Source of the DNA: Galeruca laticollis | Lineage: Eukaryota > Arthropoda > Insecta > Coleoptera > Chrysomelidae | Direction of reading: 5' to 3' | Assembly (NCBI GenBank): GCA_963921935.1 | Contig: OY998176.1 | Coordinates: 86,964,960 to 87,028,959, forward strand | DNA length: 64,000 bases | Part shown: positions 11,591-23,727 of the stretch, one piece after another | How the letters are laid out: each line of letters begins with the position of its first letter | Numbering within the stretch: the stretch's first letter is position 1 | Notes under the pieces: model-generated | Seen by the model: the letters and a program-made list of their open reading frames with translations, nothing else | Databases searched by the model: none | What the model was told of the DNA's origin: nothing | Made by a program: the position numbers and the translations under genes

Positions 11591-11792
11591 TGTTCTGTTA
11601 GTAATTACAGTTACTAGGGTTTATATACTTAAACATCTCAAATAGTATTTATATGTTTTATTAAGTACCGTTTAACATGGATTCTCAATATCACAGAGAG
11701 ATCTGACTGTCAGCTGTTCTCCCATTGCTCCCTACCCAAACTCACTAGCAGAGTTGCCAGATAGTGCGATAGTACAATCAGCTGACAGAACA
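11591..11792 (-). repeat. 5' LTR of the nested gypsy element
   Basis: 202 bp, same ends as its partner. The bases just inside it on the coding strand (TGGTGGCAGCTGG) would be the primer-binding site; the priming tRNA was not identified. Confidence 0.9.
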
Positions 11793-14110
11793 CAATATAG
11801 CGTAAAAAAGTTATTCTGAAAATGTTCGAGTTTCCTAATGTAAACTAAATAATGTGGAGACCATACAGAAGAACAGTAATCAAGGTGAGACCTAACTAAT
11901 GAAAAATACAAAAGTTTGATTGAGAAAATACCAGTAAAATCACGAGTAGTTCTCTTAACGAAACTCAACATTTTCATGGACTTCTGAACAACAGTAGGGA
12001 TGTGGTGTCAAGAACTACTCCTAAATCTCTTATCTGGCTGACTGATTCGAGCAATTGACCATTTATGTTATAATTGAAAGTGGTTAAGTGTTGGGTACGA
12101 CAAAAGCGAATCACGTGACACTTTCCGACATTAAGATCCATGCCGTTAAGAGTGCACCATTCAGACAGGTTGTCCAAATCCAACTGCAACATTCCAACGT
12201 CCTCATGGCTTTTAATAATCTTAAAACACTTCAAATCATCCGCAAATAGTAGTGCATTGGTACGACGAAAACAAGTGACAATATCGTTGATAACAATATT
12301 GAAGAGTAAAGGACCTAAGTGTGAACCCTGGGGAACACCTGATGTCACAGAAAATTTGCGGGAATAGAAATGGTTTATCCGAACCTGTTGAGCTCTATTG
12401 GTTAAGTAACTGCGAAGCCACTGCAAGACCGTACCTCCAACACCAAGCAGATCAAGCTTTTGAAGTGGAAGACCATGGTTCACCCTGTCCAAAGCCTTGG
12501 AAAAATCAGTATATACGGAATCCACCTGTTCTCCTCTCTCAAGTGACTCGGAGATAAAGTCAACATAAGTTAACAAACTAAGCTCAGACGACTTGCCTGA
12601 GGAAGAACCAAATTGCTGAGAGTTTAAAATACCCGAATAATCATAGGTAAGATAATCTGCAATTATGCTCACAAATACTTTAGATATGGTACTAAGAATT
12701 GATATGGGGCCAGATTTATAAATTGGCGTAACATAAGAAAGTTTCCAAGGGTCAGGAAACACACCTAAACGCAAAGATTTATTGAAAATATGATATAGAG
12801 GTCGAGAAAGAATGAAACTGAATTATCTCAGAAAAATGGGTGGAATACCATCTGGTCCCGGTCCTTTATTAATGTTCGAAGTTGAAATTCTCTCAGTAAT
12901 TCTGGAAATGGGAATGTGGTATGCTGATATGCACAACATATGTTGGATCTGATACCACTATGACTTAGAATATGATTAGTGTACACAGATGAAAAATGGG
13001 CAGCAAATAAATTTGCAATGTCAATACCACAGGAAGCAACTGAATTATCTAGTGTCATTGAGTGAGGTATATTATTAATTTCACGTTTACTTCTTACGAA
13101 TTTCCAAAAAGCCTTCACATTATTCTGAATAGAATGTTCAGTAAAACATACATACCTAGCATAGCACTCATTTGACATATGCTTACATCGAGATCTAAGA
13201 TCACTCAACTTTGCATAACATTCGCGAGTCTTAGCCGTCTTATAAATCTTATGAGCTACCTTTTTTTCACGCAATAAATTTTTAAGTTCTAGAGAATACC
13301 AAAAAGGAAACTTCTGATCACAAGTTCGCTTAAACGGGACCAAACGATCAATAAGAGAGTATAATATATCATAGAACACACAAATCATCTCTCTGAAAGT
13401 TCTAAGCTTTGAAAGAGGTAATCCCAATCTATCGTTTCTAGACAATGATTGATAGCCGCAAAATCAGCATTACAAAAATCACGATAATATACCTACAATT
13501 TTATCAGGAGTCGTGCTATTTCCAAATGGCAAACTCAACGTTGTTTCTAGTGGAGGATGATGAGAATCAGGTGAAATTAGTACATTAACAGCACCACAAA
13601 TCACTAACTCCACAGGTGACAAGATGAGATCAAGAAGAACTCCTCTACTGTTGACAATATTGTTACATTGGAAAAGATTGTGGACAGCACAAATGCTTGA
13701 GACAATTTCAATAGCCTCACATACTGCCAGCGGTGCATTGGGTTGTGCAGAAACCGAGGAGCAATAATCTTCAATTTCCCATGTGGCAGATGGAAGGTTG
13801 TAGTCACCAAAAATGTAGAATTTGGACATCGTTCACTCAAATCCGCAAGTTGTTCAGAGTGAACCTGATAAATGTTAGCTGAAGACTGGGGAGGGACATA
13901 TAGAGCTCCCAGAATAAATTTATTATGTAACTGGACAAAGAGCTGCTCAACAGATGAGACAGACTGGATTAAAACTGATGGAATTTTTTTAAAAATCGCT
14001 ATCAATACACCGCCACCTCTCAATGAGTCTGGATTTAGAAGTGCGATCCTGCCTGTAGATATTGTAGTTAGATAGTCCAAGTTCAGTATCACTAATATTA
14101 TCATTGAGCC
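11793..14110 (-). pseudogene. LINE ORF2: AP-endonuclease and reverse transcriptase, broken
   Basis: The protein nicks target DNA and primes reverse transcription of element RNA. In N-to-C order (falling coordinates) I see endonuclease pieces at 14,104-13,479, with GDYNLPSATW near 13,810 and a SPDSHHPP motif near 13,560. A linker follows at 13,445-12,828. The reverse transcriptase at 12,774-11,974 has a YTDFSKALDRV finger motif, GVPQGSHLGPLLFN and the FADDLK catalytic box, then WCTLNGMDLN in the thumb. FADDLK and PQGSxLGP fit the CR1/Jockey group. At least four frame breaks separate the pieces. Confidence 0.8.
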
Positions 14111-14226
14111 AAGTTTCAGTTAGAATGATTATGTCGTATCAACTGTTAGTAGCATTCAAGCTTAATTCAGTGAGCTTAGTTCGAAGTCTTCTGATATTTT
14201 GATAATAAACAGATAGCTTGCCCAAG

Positions 14227-14874
14227 TCACCAAGCTTCACTAGTTTTTTGAATAATTTTAGGAATATTATTGACATATTTAATTATCAAGTTCTGTTCAC
14301 CGGCCTGCTGACGAGCTCGAAGTTCGGACCCCATAGAGTCTAATAGTTTTCTTTGGTTAACAGTTAGATCTAAATGAATAAAAACGTTCTTGTCACGACC
14401 AACAATTCGTTTGTTCTTTAAAACTGAAAGAACCTCATCAGCTGAAGAAAGAATTGCCTTTACGGAGCGATGTTCGTTCTTATCCTTCTTACCAAATCGG
14501 AAAACTTTAGCATCTTCTATGTTGATGGAATTACTGGCATTCGTTAAAATAGATTTAATTTGTACAGCATCTTCCGAAGCTTCAGCCGATTCAGGAAGAT
14601 TAAGAATTAACAGGTTTTTAGATATTTTTCTCGTGCAACTCATTTACCATGTCATCCATTGAAAATGTATCAGTGCTCATGTCCTTCAACACCAGAACAT
14701 CCTGCTTTAAAAGGTTAACTTTGCTCCTAAGAAGCTCAATTTCCCTAAGTAGCTTGGACACACTCGTAAAAGCCAAACGACAGTCGCTGCAAAAATACAA
14801 CAACAACGACAACTATCGCAGGCAACGAATCTGTCAGAAAGTGCATCTCTGCATATGGAACAATTGCTGGCCAT
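14227..14874 (-). pseudogene. LINE ORF1 (Cys-rich start, coiled coil, RRM-like), frameshifted
   Basis: ORF1 proteins of this LINE group bind element RNA. Reading from the ATG at 14,874, the first residues hold a PHD-like run of paired cysteines (CSICRD, CDSCRCCC). After a frameshift comes a leucine/valine heptad segment (LLREIELLRSKVNLLKQDV), then a 138-codon frame at 14,643-14,227 with an RRM-like ORF1 core (NLLILNLPES, AKVFRFGKK). The order Cys-rich, coil, RRM is known from CR1-type ORF1. Two frame changes make it non-functional. Confidence 0.65.
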
Positions 14875-14900
14875 TTTAAAAGAAATGTTTAAGATATAAC

Positions 14901-15267
14901 AATCAGAAAAACGTATTGGTATTAATTCCAAGACTATCACTGCTATTAACGACCCTCCTAATCAAATTTTTCATTTCATTAGGATTATTAAGCATTTTAC
15001 GTCAACCTACTGTTGCAAGATCGGAATATCACAATGCTTATTCAATTTTTATTACACGATTTATAAAAATATTTTGTAAATATGTGAAAAAACTCTTGTT
15101 TTCAGTAACAAGGTAGAACATTCTATTACCGAACTCCACAAGTGTGAATATTTGTAATAATGACTTTTACGTTTCTATCACCGACTCTTGCATTCTGAAT
15201 GCATAATCCAATACTATTTAGTAAAAAAAAGTAATTCAAAGAGTGCTAAATTTTTATTTTTACAGAG
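14901..15267. other. Spacer between LINE and errantivirus; nothing seen
   Basis: AT-rich, no coding signal. It may include the LINE 5' leader. The last four bases (AGAG, 15,264-15,267) are the left copy of the errantivirus target duplication. Confidence 0.5.
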
Positions 15268-15531
15268 AATTATATATTTTTAACACCGAAAACTATTTTT
15301 AAGAACTTTATGTTCACAATATAATTAAAATTACAATACTTGCTAATGAACCGACTAATTATTATTAAACAACGACTTTTACCAACTAACTCAATATAAC
15401 TATAACCACTTAAACCAAACAACATTTCTATATATATATATATTAAAACGAAAGCTATCTTTGCATTTCTTATCTTATTTACAGTAACATAATATTCTTA
15501 TTTATTTATAGAAATTTCCAGTTCTATAACT
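15268..15531 (-). repeat. 3' LTR of the deleted errantivirus
   Basis: 264 bp. It aligns with 19,483-19,730 but carries extra bases including a (TA)n run near 15,430. Clear divergence between the two LTRs points to an old insertion. Confidence 0.8.
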
Positions 15532-17219
15532 TCTCCATCCCTAAGATCGAAAAATAATGGAGTTGTTTTTCGATTTTGAATTTGTTTCTTCCAATTCGAT
15601 ATCTTCTGTCTTGATTTCTTGATATCTTCTTTCTTGATTCTTCTTTTGCTTCTTCGGAATTTTCGTATAAACCAAAATATTATTATACTTATGCAAATAA
15701 TTAAAATTATTGAAAATAAACTAATTGTTGTATGTTGCTTTGGAATTATTATTTCTTGAATATGTTTTATATTTTTAGCAATTTTATTAATTTCATATAA
15801 TCCTTCAAAATCTATTTTAGTTAAGTTTGGTGAATTATATGGTTGAATTTCTAAAAACTTTGAATCTACTTTCGGCAATATTATTGATTTTCCTTTTCTA
15901 ATTTTAATGTTGGTTGAAGATATCTCTTCTGCAACTTGAATCTTGCAGTCTTCTGGAATTCGGATGATTGATGGATGATAAATTTCCAAATATTGATCAG
16001 AAGTACATTCTGTTAATATTTTTATGGCTGAATTTGGAATAATTAGAACATCATTATTTGTAATTTGTTCTATTATAGTTTCTTGAAGGTGAGCATCATT
16101 AGCATAGCAGTTGGTAGGAGAATGGCCGCTTAATATTTCCATAGTACAATTGTCTCTCGACTTAATTTCTTGTTGATAGTAATATTTTTCTTCTAACATC
16201 GGACACTCTTCTTTTATTGAAATTATTTCTTCCGGAGTTTTTGCCAAGTAAGGTTGTGATGGGATATAAATATTTTGTGGTTTTGAATGATGGGGTGTAA
16301 GTGATAAAATTCTGCAGTTTGGATTTCAGGATGTGTACATGGAAAGCAAAAATTATTTTGGATTTTGAAAAGTTACTTGAGAACCCAAAAATAGATAGTA
16401 TGTTAAAATATTATTAAATTTCGGAATTTGTTCTTCTTCATATATTGTATGTAAATACTTTATCATCTCTACAATTTCTTGATTTGAAATCACTGAACTG
16501 TGAATAGAGTTTAATTTGGAAAATGTAATGGAGTTTTCAATATTGTCAACTAACGTGATTAAACTTTGACAATCCAAGTTAATCTGTGAAATCCTACTAT
16601 AAAAGGTGATATTATTTTACTTTCTATTGATACTCGTATATGCAATTTTTCCAAATTATCTTGTAATTTCTGTTGATTATGCCACAAGGTAGTTAATGAT
16701 TGATTATAATGATCGATTAATTTTTTTATTTAAGGATATTTGCATATTAACTTCGTGAATTATTTGTTTTTGGTTTTGCTGTAATATATTTATCGCGTTA
16801 TCGTATCTCTCTTCATCATCTGAATCAAGAGTACCAAAAAGCCATTTATCAATTTTTCCAACAGCATTTACTAATCCTCTTTTTGCTCTAATATGAGGGT
16901 AAATATTTTCTGATTTTCAATCCAATTTATTGATTAACCTTATTGTTCTTTCCATCATTTGCTCAGCCAAATTATGGTATGAAATTGGGTTTGTTGCATT
17001 GGCTTCTACTAGACTACTTCTTAATTTGTAGAAATATTGTTTAACTGTTTTTATTTGCTTACTTATTTCTTTTAAATTTATATAATATATAAAAGTATGT
17101 TTAATATAAATAATCTTACATAATCCTAAATTAATTGGTAGTATTAAGTTATTCAATTTGGTAACTTGTATGTCTTCAGTTCTACATTTGGTATGAAAAA
17201 CCAGGATCATCAATTTCAC
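15498..17219 (-). pseudogene. env: Errantivirus env remnant (membrane-fusion glycoprotein)
   Basis: Errantivirus Env is related to the baculovirus F-type fusion protein and is made as a precursor cut by a furin-like protease. Open pieces lie at 17,219-16,917, 16,577-16,353 and 16,247-15,498. A basic cleavage motif (RAKRG) occurs near 16,890, followed by the Gly- and Asp-rich segment typical of the fusion-peptide region. A hydrophobic transmembrane stretch (LFSIILIICISIIIFWFI) lies near 15,710-15,660, followed by a basic cytoplasmic tail. Stops and frame changes separate the pieces, so no complete protein is coded. Confidence 0.75.
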
Positions 17220-17772
17220 TTTGCTGTAACAATTTGTTTGAATTAGTTTTGGATTTTTTAATTACATTTTTTTAATAATAAATCCTTTTATTCGTTTATA
17301 AAATTATTTTTGAATCTTTGATAATTTTGGTTTTCTTATATTTTGGTAAACAATGTTTTATCACTAAATTTTGTTTGTATAATAACTTGGAGAATTTTTT
17401 GTGATTTTGTATATAATGAGACAGTATTAAGTGATCGTTCAGATCAAATAGAATTATTTAAAACTAAGAAATATTATTTTAATCAAGGGATTAATTCTTA
17501 AATCTATTATAATCTTAAAAAATTATTATTTATGTAATTCTACGTTTAATTATCTCATTGTCTAATCTAATTACATATGTACATAGAATTTCCATATGTT
17601 TTATGCCATTTGATGACTTCTTGTATTGAGTACCACCTTAAAGCAAAGTGTTCCCAATACTTCCTTATAAACTCTTGCAATTCTTGAATATCCTCTCGTC
17701 TTCTTATTTGATCTTCATGATTTAGAATTTTTTTGTTTACTTCTATACTCCTTCATTTCTCTTGTTTACGCT

Positions 17773-19234
17773 CTAGTTACTTTCATCTATCTTCTTATTT
17801 CCATTAGCAATTTTCTTGTTAATTAATTCTATTTTCTTATTTATAGCTTCATTTATATTCTCGTTTGTTTCATCCATTTCATTACTTCTAATTTGATTAT
17901 TTCCTTCCATCTTCTTGTTGAAGTTTTCAGCTTTCGTATAATTTCCGTTCATTTGACTTACTTCTTTTCCCATGAGAAGCTGTATATTTTCATTTGCTTT
18001 CATTATCTTTTTATCCATTTTTCTTGTATTTCTTTTTGTTTTGAAATCAATGACATTCAATACAATACTTTTATTTATTGATTGAATATCAGAAATATAA
18101 ATTTTATTAATATCATTTTCATTGTTTTCAATTATATTATTTTCTACACTATTTTCAATATTGAATAAATTTGATAAATCAGGTATAAAATCTATTTCAT
18201 TTTTCTTATTATAATTTGGTTTTATACTTGATAAAGATTTAGACGCAAATTTAGCATTAGTTAAATGTGTTTCATAATCTGGAAAATACTTGCGCATTAG
18301 TCGGGTAATGTCGAGGTTGTTGTGGTTTTATATCCATTGGTTGGCTTGGAAAGTTTCGTCGTTGTTGGAAATCATGATATTGGTTATAGTTATTTTTAAG
18401 ATAATTTGGATAATTATCATTCTGATTTTGATTATTATTATTACTATAATTATTATAATTAAATGAATTGTTACTTGATGACCTGTAGCTATTGGAATAT
18501 TTGAAAGATTTCTACTCATTTAAATGACCGTATAATCTTTCAAAATTCTCCAATTCTTCTACGTAAGCCATCGCATCCTCTAAAGATTTAGGCTTTTTCA
18601 AATGCATATTTTTTTTTAAGGACACCGGTACATCCTGAAACAAAGGTGTTCAGTGCCGTCTTATCACAATGATTTATGTTGCATCTTTTATCATTTTCAG
18701 TAAGAGTAAAGTCATTACTGATTCTCTGAATAATCTTGCTATTTAGCAATTGGAGTCTAGCCCCGAAATCGATTAGATTTTCATTTTTAAATGGCCTTTT
18801 TCGTGTTAATTCCTGCACGATGCAGTCTAGATCCCTTCGATCTGAGAAACACTATTTCAAGGCTTCTTTAATCTTTTGCCATGTGTTTAGTTCCATTCGA
18901 TTGCCCACCATGGCTTCAGCTTTTCCTATAAGTTTTTCTTGTATACAATCCGATATATGGTTGTTTATTTCGACGTCATTATATATCGCGTATGTTTCAA
19001 TTAATTTCTCACATTTGATTATAAACTTATCTAACGTATTACTATTACCATCATATGGTTTAATATTTTCTAATTTTAATTTAAATAAATCCCAATTGAG
19101 GGTTTTACAGTAGCAGTAGCCATTTCGTTTATATTCACAGATGAAATGGAATTCTCAAAATTATTATTAGATTTGTTATTTTCTTTAATATTCAATTTAT
19201 TGAATGTTTCCAATAAATTTTCCAATCCGTTCAT
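17773..19234 (-). pseudogene. gag: Errantivirus gag remnant
   Basis: From an ATG at 19,234 down to about 17,773 the minus strand holds Gag-like pieces in shifting frames: a capsid-like helical part (WQKIKEAL, VQELTRKRPFKNENLIDFG), then an Asn-rich tract near 18,480-18,400. The last piece (18,297-17,773) is strongly Asn/Lys/Glu rich and may be residual Gag tail or the edge of the pol deletion. At least four stops or frameshifts break it. Confidence 0.65.
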
Positions 19235-19482
19235 AAAATAAATCGGCAGCAAGTATATTTAAAATAAAAAATTATATCTCCTACTCTTTTAAATAGGTAT
19301 GGAAAAGTAAAAAAAAGGAAACTTGGCACTTACAATTGATTTGAAGAGCTCCGGTTACTTCTTTCTTCGTAAATAGTAGATTCTGGAATACGCGCTCGAT
19401 GTTGAAACACCAAATCGTGAGTTCTTTATACGAACGATTCGACAAAATTTTTCACGACCGCACAGATCCTACTGACTGCGCC

Positions 19483-19730
19483 AATTATATATTTCTAACA
19501 CCGAAAACTATTTTTAAAAACTTTATTTTCACAATATAATTCAAATTACAATACTTGCTAATGAACCGATTAATTATTATTAAACAACAACTTTTACCAA
19601 CTAACTAACTATAACTACCTAATCCAAACAACAATTCTATATTATAACGGAAGCTAACTTTGCATTTTTTATCTTATTTACAGTAACATAATATTCTTAT
19701 TTATTTATAAAAATTTCCAGTTCTATAACT
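19483..19730 (-). repeat. 5' LTR of the deleted errantivirus
   Basis: 248 bp. On the coding strand it ends in AATT and overlaps the start of the TGGCGCAGTCAGTAGGAT primer site. Confidence 0.8.
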
Positions 19731-19829
19731 AGAGTAAGTTTTTTTTATTATTTCCTGCGAATTTACAATCTACTACAAAAAATAGAGTAATAAGTAAATG
19801 ATTTGTCACAGATAGAAGGCATGAGTCAG

Positions 19830-22400
19830 GTACCGTCTAGTAACGATTCTCTGGATTTATAAGTATTCTTTTCAATCTTCTGTCGTCAAATGGTGGGTTG
19901 AATAGGACGTTTATTAGTTCGTTGTCGTGATCTGTACATCTATTTCTATATTTATTTGAATTGGTTCTGATAACATCGCCGATATATGGAATTCTATGAT
20001 CGTTATGGATAGTTCGATTTGATACATACCATAGTGCATTTAGAATCATTCGAAGAGTTTTGGATTGGAAGGACTGTAAAAATTTAGGATTCGATGGTTT
20101 GCTACACCCCACAGTTCAATGCTATATGTCCAAATTGGTGTTAATATAGTTTTATAAATTAAAATTTTATTTTCTAGTGACAGCTGCGATTTTTTATTAA
20201 TTAGCCAATGCATATTTTTGACTTCTAAATCCAATTGTTTTCTTTTGGTTTTAATGTGTGTGCACAGCGTCAATTTATGATCCAGGTGGAGACCAAGGTA
20301 TTTGACTTCATTCTTTATAGGTATCGGAGCATTGTTAATGTTAACTTGAGGACAGATACTTCTTTTTTTGGCGAAAGTAATCTGGCAGGATTTATTTGCA
20401 TTTACTTGTATTTTCGACTATTTTAGCCAGGATTGCAGAAGGTTTAGATGGTTTTGTAACTTTCTAGAAGCTCTTACGGGGTCAGTATCAGACGATAATA
20501 TTGCTGTATCATCAGCGAACGTTGCTAAGTCTGCCTCTTGAGTTATTGGTATATCAGCTATAAATAGCAAAAATAAGAAGGGTCCCAGGACACTACCTTG
20601 AGGTACTCCAAATTTTATTTGATGGCAAGTTGAGAGTTCATCTTCATAATTTATTTCAAAGCGCCTGTCTCCTAAATAGGATTTTAAAATTAGGTATAGT
20701 CGATCAGGGAGATTTTGCTTGATTTTATAGAGGAGACATTTGTGACATACTCTATCGAAGGCTTGTTGAACGTCGAGGAACATTGCAGTACACATTTTCT
20801 AAGTTTCAAACCTTTTTTAATTTTATTTACTATTCTGTGGCACTGCTGAATTGTTGAGTGCTCTTTTCTAAACCCAAATTGATAGTTAGGAATAAGGTCT
20901 TCAATGGGGATTGCAGCTTTAGTCCTGTTTAAAATTAGCTGTTCAAAGACTTTGGACATTATAGGAAGAATACTTATTGGCCAGTAGGAACTTGCTTCAG
21001 TTCTTGGTTTTCCAGGCTTATTAATCATTAGTATGTATGCGCGTTTCCACTGACCAGGAAAATGGCATAATCTCAACATACTATTAAAGATTGTAGTCAA
21101 GAGCACTTTTTAAGACTTCTGCAACTATGAGATCGAATCGACTTAAGGTGTTTTATTTCTTTGTGTACTTCAGCAGGGGAAAATATTTTTAATGGAGGTG
21201 ACAATTGACATGATGCTTCTTAGGATGCTTCTATAGCATTGTCTTCAATATCAATTTCATGTGGGATAGAAAGTACTGTAGTAAGGAATTCAACGAATGT
21301 GTTGGCCTTTTCAGAATTAAATCGAGCCCAAGTACAATCAGTTTTTCTTATTGGTGGAACAGCTACCATAGGTCTTTTCAATTTGTTTGTTGATTTCCAC
21401 AAGGAATGCTCTTCAGGGGACAAATTTGATAAATATATCTGAAAGTATTCATTTCTCGTTTCTCGAATAGCTCTACTAAAGTTTCGAGTAAGATTATTTT
21501 GATATGTTTTGTCTACCGGGTTTCGACTATTTTGCCATTCTGCCGTGCTCTACGCTTTTCAATAACGAGTTCATTTACATGGAGAGGAATGTTATATTTA
21601 GAATGTAACGTTTTGTGGTTAGTTGGTGTGGCATGGCTAGCAGCTTCTTGAATCACAGTTGTTATGTGCTGAACTACTTCTTCAATTTCGTGTTTAGTTA
21701 TTAGCCGTCAGCATAGTTTAATATTTGCATTAACTTGTTGTTGGAATTTTACCCAGTCTGTTTTGTTGTTACATAACCTCAGTGGTGCTGTTTTCCAAAT
21801 CGGTGTGGTACTTATAGTTTTGATGATAGGAATGTGATCCAAGCTTAAATCAGAATTGGATTCAATATTGCAGTAAACATTGGATATACCTTTGGTTAGT
21901 GCGAAGTCTAGTAAGTCGGAGATTTTATTTAAGTTGACAAAATATGTATTTGATTCTGTTGAATACTTTTTAATAGGTTTCTTCCTTTTGGCGTCATTAG
22001 TCTAGATCCCCATGTAGTATGCTTTGCATTCCAATTAGAAAAGTTCGTATGGAATTGAGTGAATAGTTCTTCGTGACTTATATTGTGTCAAGGTGGACTA
22101 TACACTGAAGCAATTATTATTTTGAGTTCAACACTTGTACGCTGTATTTTTAGTTGTATATAGTTTTAGAACATGATGTTTAAGTGATGATTTGATGATA
22201 AGTGCTGTTCCTGCATGTGCAGTTCCATCAGAATGATTTGAAAAATAAGTATTATATATGGGATTTTGACGACCGTTTTGTCTGTGGAGTGACTTTCAGA
22301 TATTAGCAATATATCTATTTTATTTATTTCTATAAATAGTATGATTTCCTGCACATGGTTACTTAAACCATTCGCATTCCATGCTGCAATCTGTATTGAA
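19830..22400 (-). pseudogene. Jockey ORF2: endonuclease and reverse transcriptase, broken
   Basis: The endonuclease N-terminus reads AAWNANGLSNHVQEI near 22,390 and DILLISESHST at about 22,290, but the rest of the nuclease is heavily degraded. RT pieces at 21,106-20,690 and 20,795-20,418 carry NYQFGFRKEHST, MFLDVQQAFDRV, FGVPQGSVLGPFLF and the catalytic FADDTAIL. The C-terminal tail at 20,273-19,837 has WTYSIELWG and the RTIHNDHRIPYI-type end of Jockey ORF2. Several stops split the frame. Confidence 0.75.
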
Positions 22401-22410
22401 ATATTGAATT

Positions 22411-23620
22411 TTATTTGCCTAACTTATTTACTAGTATTGTCAGCATAGTAAGTACCATGCTGTTTTGGCTAATAAGCTGGCTAAACATATTTTTGAACTT
22501 GTTTAAAAAGTCTGTCAATTTGTTTGTTATATGTACATTGTTGCTTGTAGTCTGAGGGGGCAATCCATTATTGTTTAATAATTGTGCGTAGGTCTGAATG
22601 TTTTGGGGTTGAGGTTGGTTTTGAATATGAGTGTTCCTTGTAAAACTGAATTGTGATTGGTTTTGAGTATGAAGGGTTTGGTAGTAAGTTTTTTTCTTGT
22701 TTTTAGTAGATCTTGGTAAACAGTGCATCCTCTATAGTTTTCCGGGTGGTTGCCCTGATAAATAACACATTTGGCTACAGTATCTCTGTTTTTAGTACAT
22801 GTTTTTGTATCATGAGATCCGCTACACTTCACACATTTAAAAGGTCTCATGCAGTAGGTTTTAGAGTGGTTATAATTCTGGCATCTTGTACATTGAACAA
22901 TATTATTTTTCTATCTTGTTGGTTCAATTTTTATTTTGCAATATTGAATATTATCAATGTTATATATTTCTTTATTGTTGTTACTGGGTTCAATATCAAC
23001 AATGGAAGCGGTTCATTACTAACCCTGTGTCTAACATTCATTATGTTTCTAACAACATGTCCTTTTTTTTCTAGATCGGTGGTAATATCTTCTAACGGTA
23101 CAGAGGGGTGCAACCCTCTGATTACGATTCTGTAGGCCTTTTCTTGCTCAATCTGGTATGTGTGGTGTATTATTTTGCCTTCACGAATTTGACGGATCTG
23201 TTTTCTGTAAATGTCAATAGTTTTTGGGTTAATTTTTATTGTGTCACTTGATACAGCTTTACTAGTGAATGTATTTTGATGAGTTACAGTTGTCAGCTCC
23301 TTGAGCATTGCTTTATAGTCGCTGACCGAGTAAATATATATTGGAGGAGGTTTTAGTTCTTTAGTATTATCCGAATTTTCAGGGTTTGCATTTAATGTTT
23401 CATTTTTTTCATGAGGTTTTTCTTTGGAAAGTGATTGATATATCTGTTAGAGGTTGGAATTTTGGATGGCATCTCACTTGAGTTTTGACGATGAGTTCTT
23501 TTTCTTTTTTTTGTGCCTTGTTTCTTGCCAAGGATGTTTTGATGAGTTTTCTTCGTCATCACTAAGCATTTCAGCTTCATCGCTAGATGTTGCGCTAAAT
23601 GGGGGGATAATCTTGACTTA
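22411..23620 (-). pseudogene. Jockey ORF1 (Gag-like nucleic-acid-binding protein)
   Basis: Pieces in several frames show a basic N-terminus (KKKKK-rich), the PPPIYIYSVSDYKAML entry motif and RIVIRGLHPSVPLEDI. A Cys/His region follows with CVKCSGSHDTKTC and a weakened second knuckle (CVIYQGNHPENYRGC). The tail is Gln/Asn rich. This order is that of Jockey-clade Gag, which binds element RNA. A broken knuckle and frameshifts argue against function. Confidence 0.7.
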
Positions 23621-23727
23621 TGTTTTGATAGCTACTTCCTGTATTTTGGTGATTATTTATGTTTGATTGAATTGGAGTTAATTTTTGTTGATACATTTGG
23701 TAAGTATGTTGCATTAGCTGTTCTTAT

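Larger units (their letters stand above)
7275..11792 (-). mobile_element. Ty3/gypsy element inserted in the LINE (TSD CAATA)
   Basis: A 4,518-bp minus-strand LTR retrotransposon with two 202-bp LTRs starting TGTTCTG and ending AGAACA. It is flanked by CAATA at 7,270-7,274 and 11,793-11,797. On the coding strand a TGGTGGCAGCTGG primer-site-like sequence follows the 5' LTR, and an AAAGAGGGAGA polypurine tract precedes the 3' LTR. Genes run gag, protease, RT, RNase H, integrase. The LTRs differ at about 10 of 202 positions by eye, so it is fairly old. The coding frames are broken and the region after the integrase is short. Confidence 0.9.
6766..14900 (-). mobile_element. CR1/Jockey-group LINE, split by a gypsy element
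   Basis: The LINE runs on the minus strand from about 14,900 (5') to an (AAATA)n tail at 6,766-6,785. Its two pieces, 11,793-14,900 and 6,766-7,274, are separated by an LTR element. Removing that element and one copy of CAATA rejoins a continuous reading frame (RYIAFKLHVHHDY) at the C-terminus of ORF2. It has an ORF1 with a Cys-rich start, coiled coil and RRM-like region, and an ORF2 with endonuclease and reverse transcriptase. Many frameshifts show it is inactive. The 5' end and target duplication were not fixed. Confidence 0.8.
15268..19730 (-). mobile_element. Errantivirus (env-bearing Ty3/gypsy) with pol deleted, TSD AGAG
   Basis: A 4.46-kb minus-strand provirus-like element with LTRs at both ends, flanked by AGAG (15,264-15,267 and 19,731-19,734). 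The coding-strand LTR begins AGTTA, and TGGCGCAGTCAGTAGGAT overlaps its end. That is the primer-binding site usual in errantiviruses. Gag remains at 17.8-19.2 kb and env at 15.5-17.2 kb, but the interval between them is only about 550 bp, so protease, RT and integrase are gone. Gag and env remnants are also broken by stops. It lies right at the 3' tail of the Jockey element. Confidence 0.85.
19735..23640 (-). mobile_element. Jockey-clade LINE, decayed
   Basis: A minus-strand LINE with Gag-like ORF1 at 23.6-22.4 kb, endonuclease start near 22.4 kb and RT at 21.1-20.4 kb. An A-rich 3' tail lies at about 19,737-19,752, next to the errantivirus insertion. ORF1 with CCHC knuckles and an FADDTAIL catalytic box place it in the Jockey clade. 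Multiple stops and frameshifts; target duplication not found. Confidence 0.8.

Noticed and set aside
6756..15112. AAGGTA near both ends of the first LINE as a target duplication
   Set aside because: The right copy (about 15,107) lies well beyond the recognisable 5' end and six bases can match by chance.
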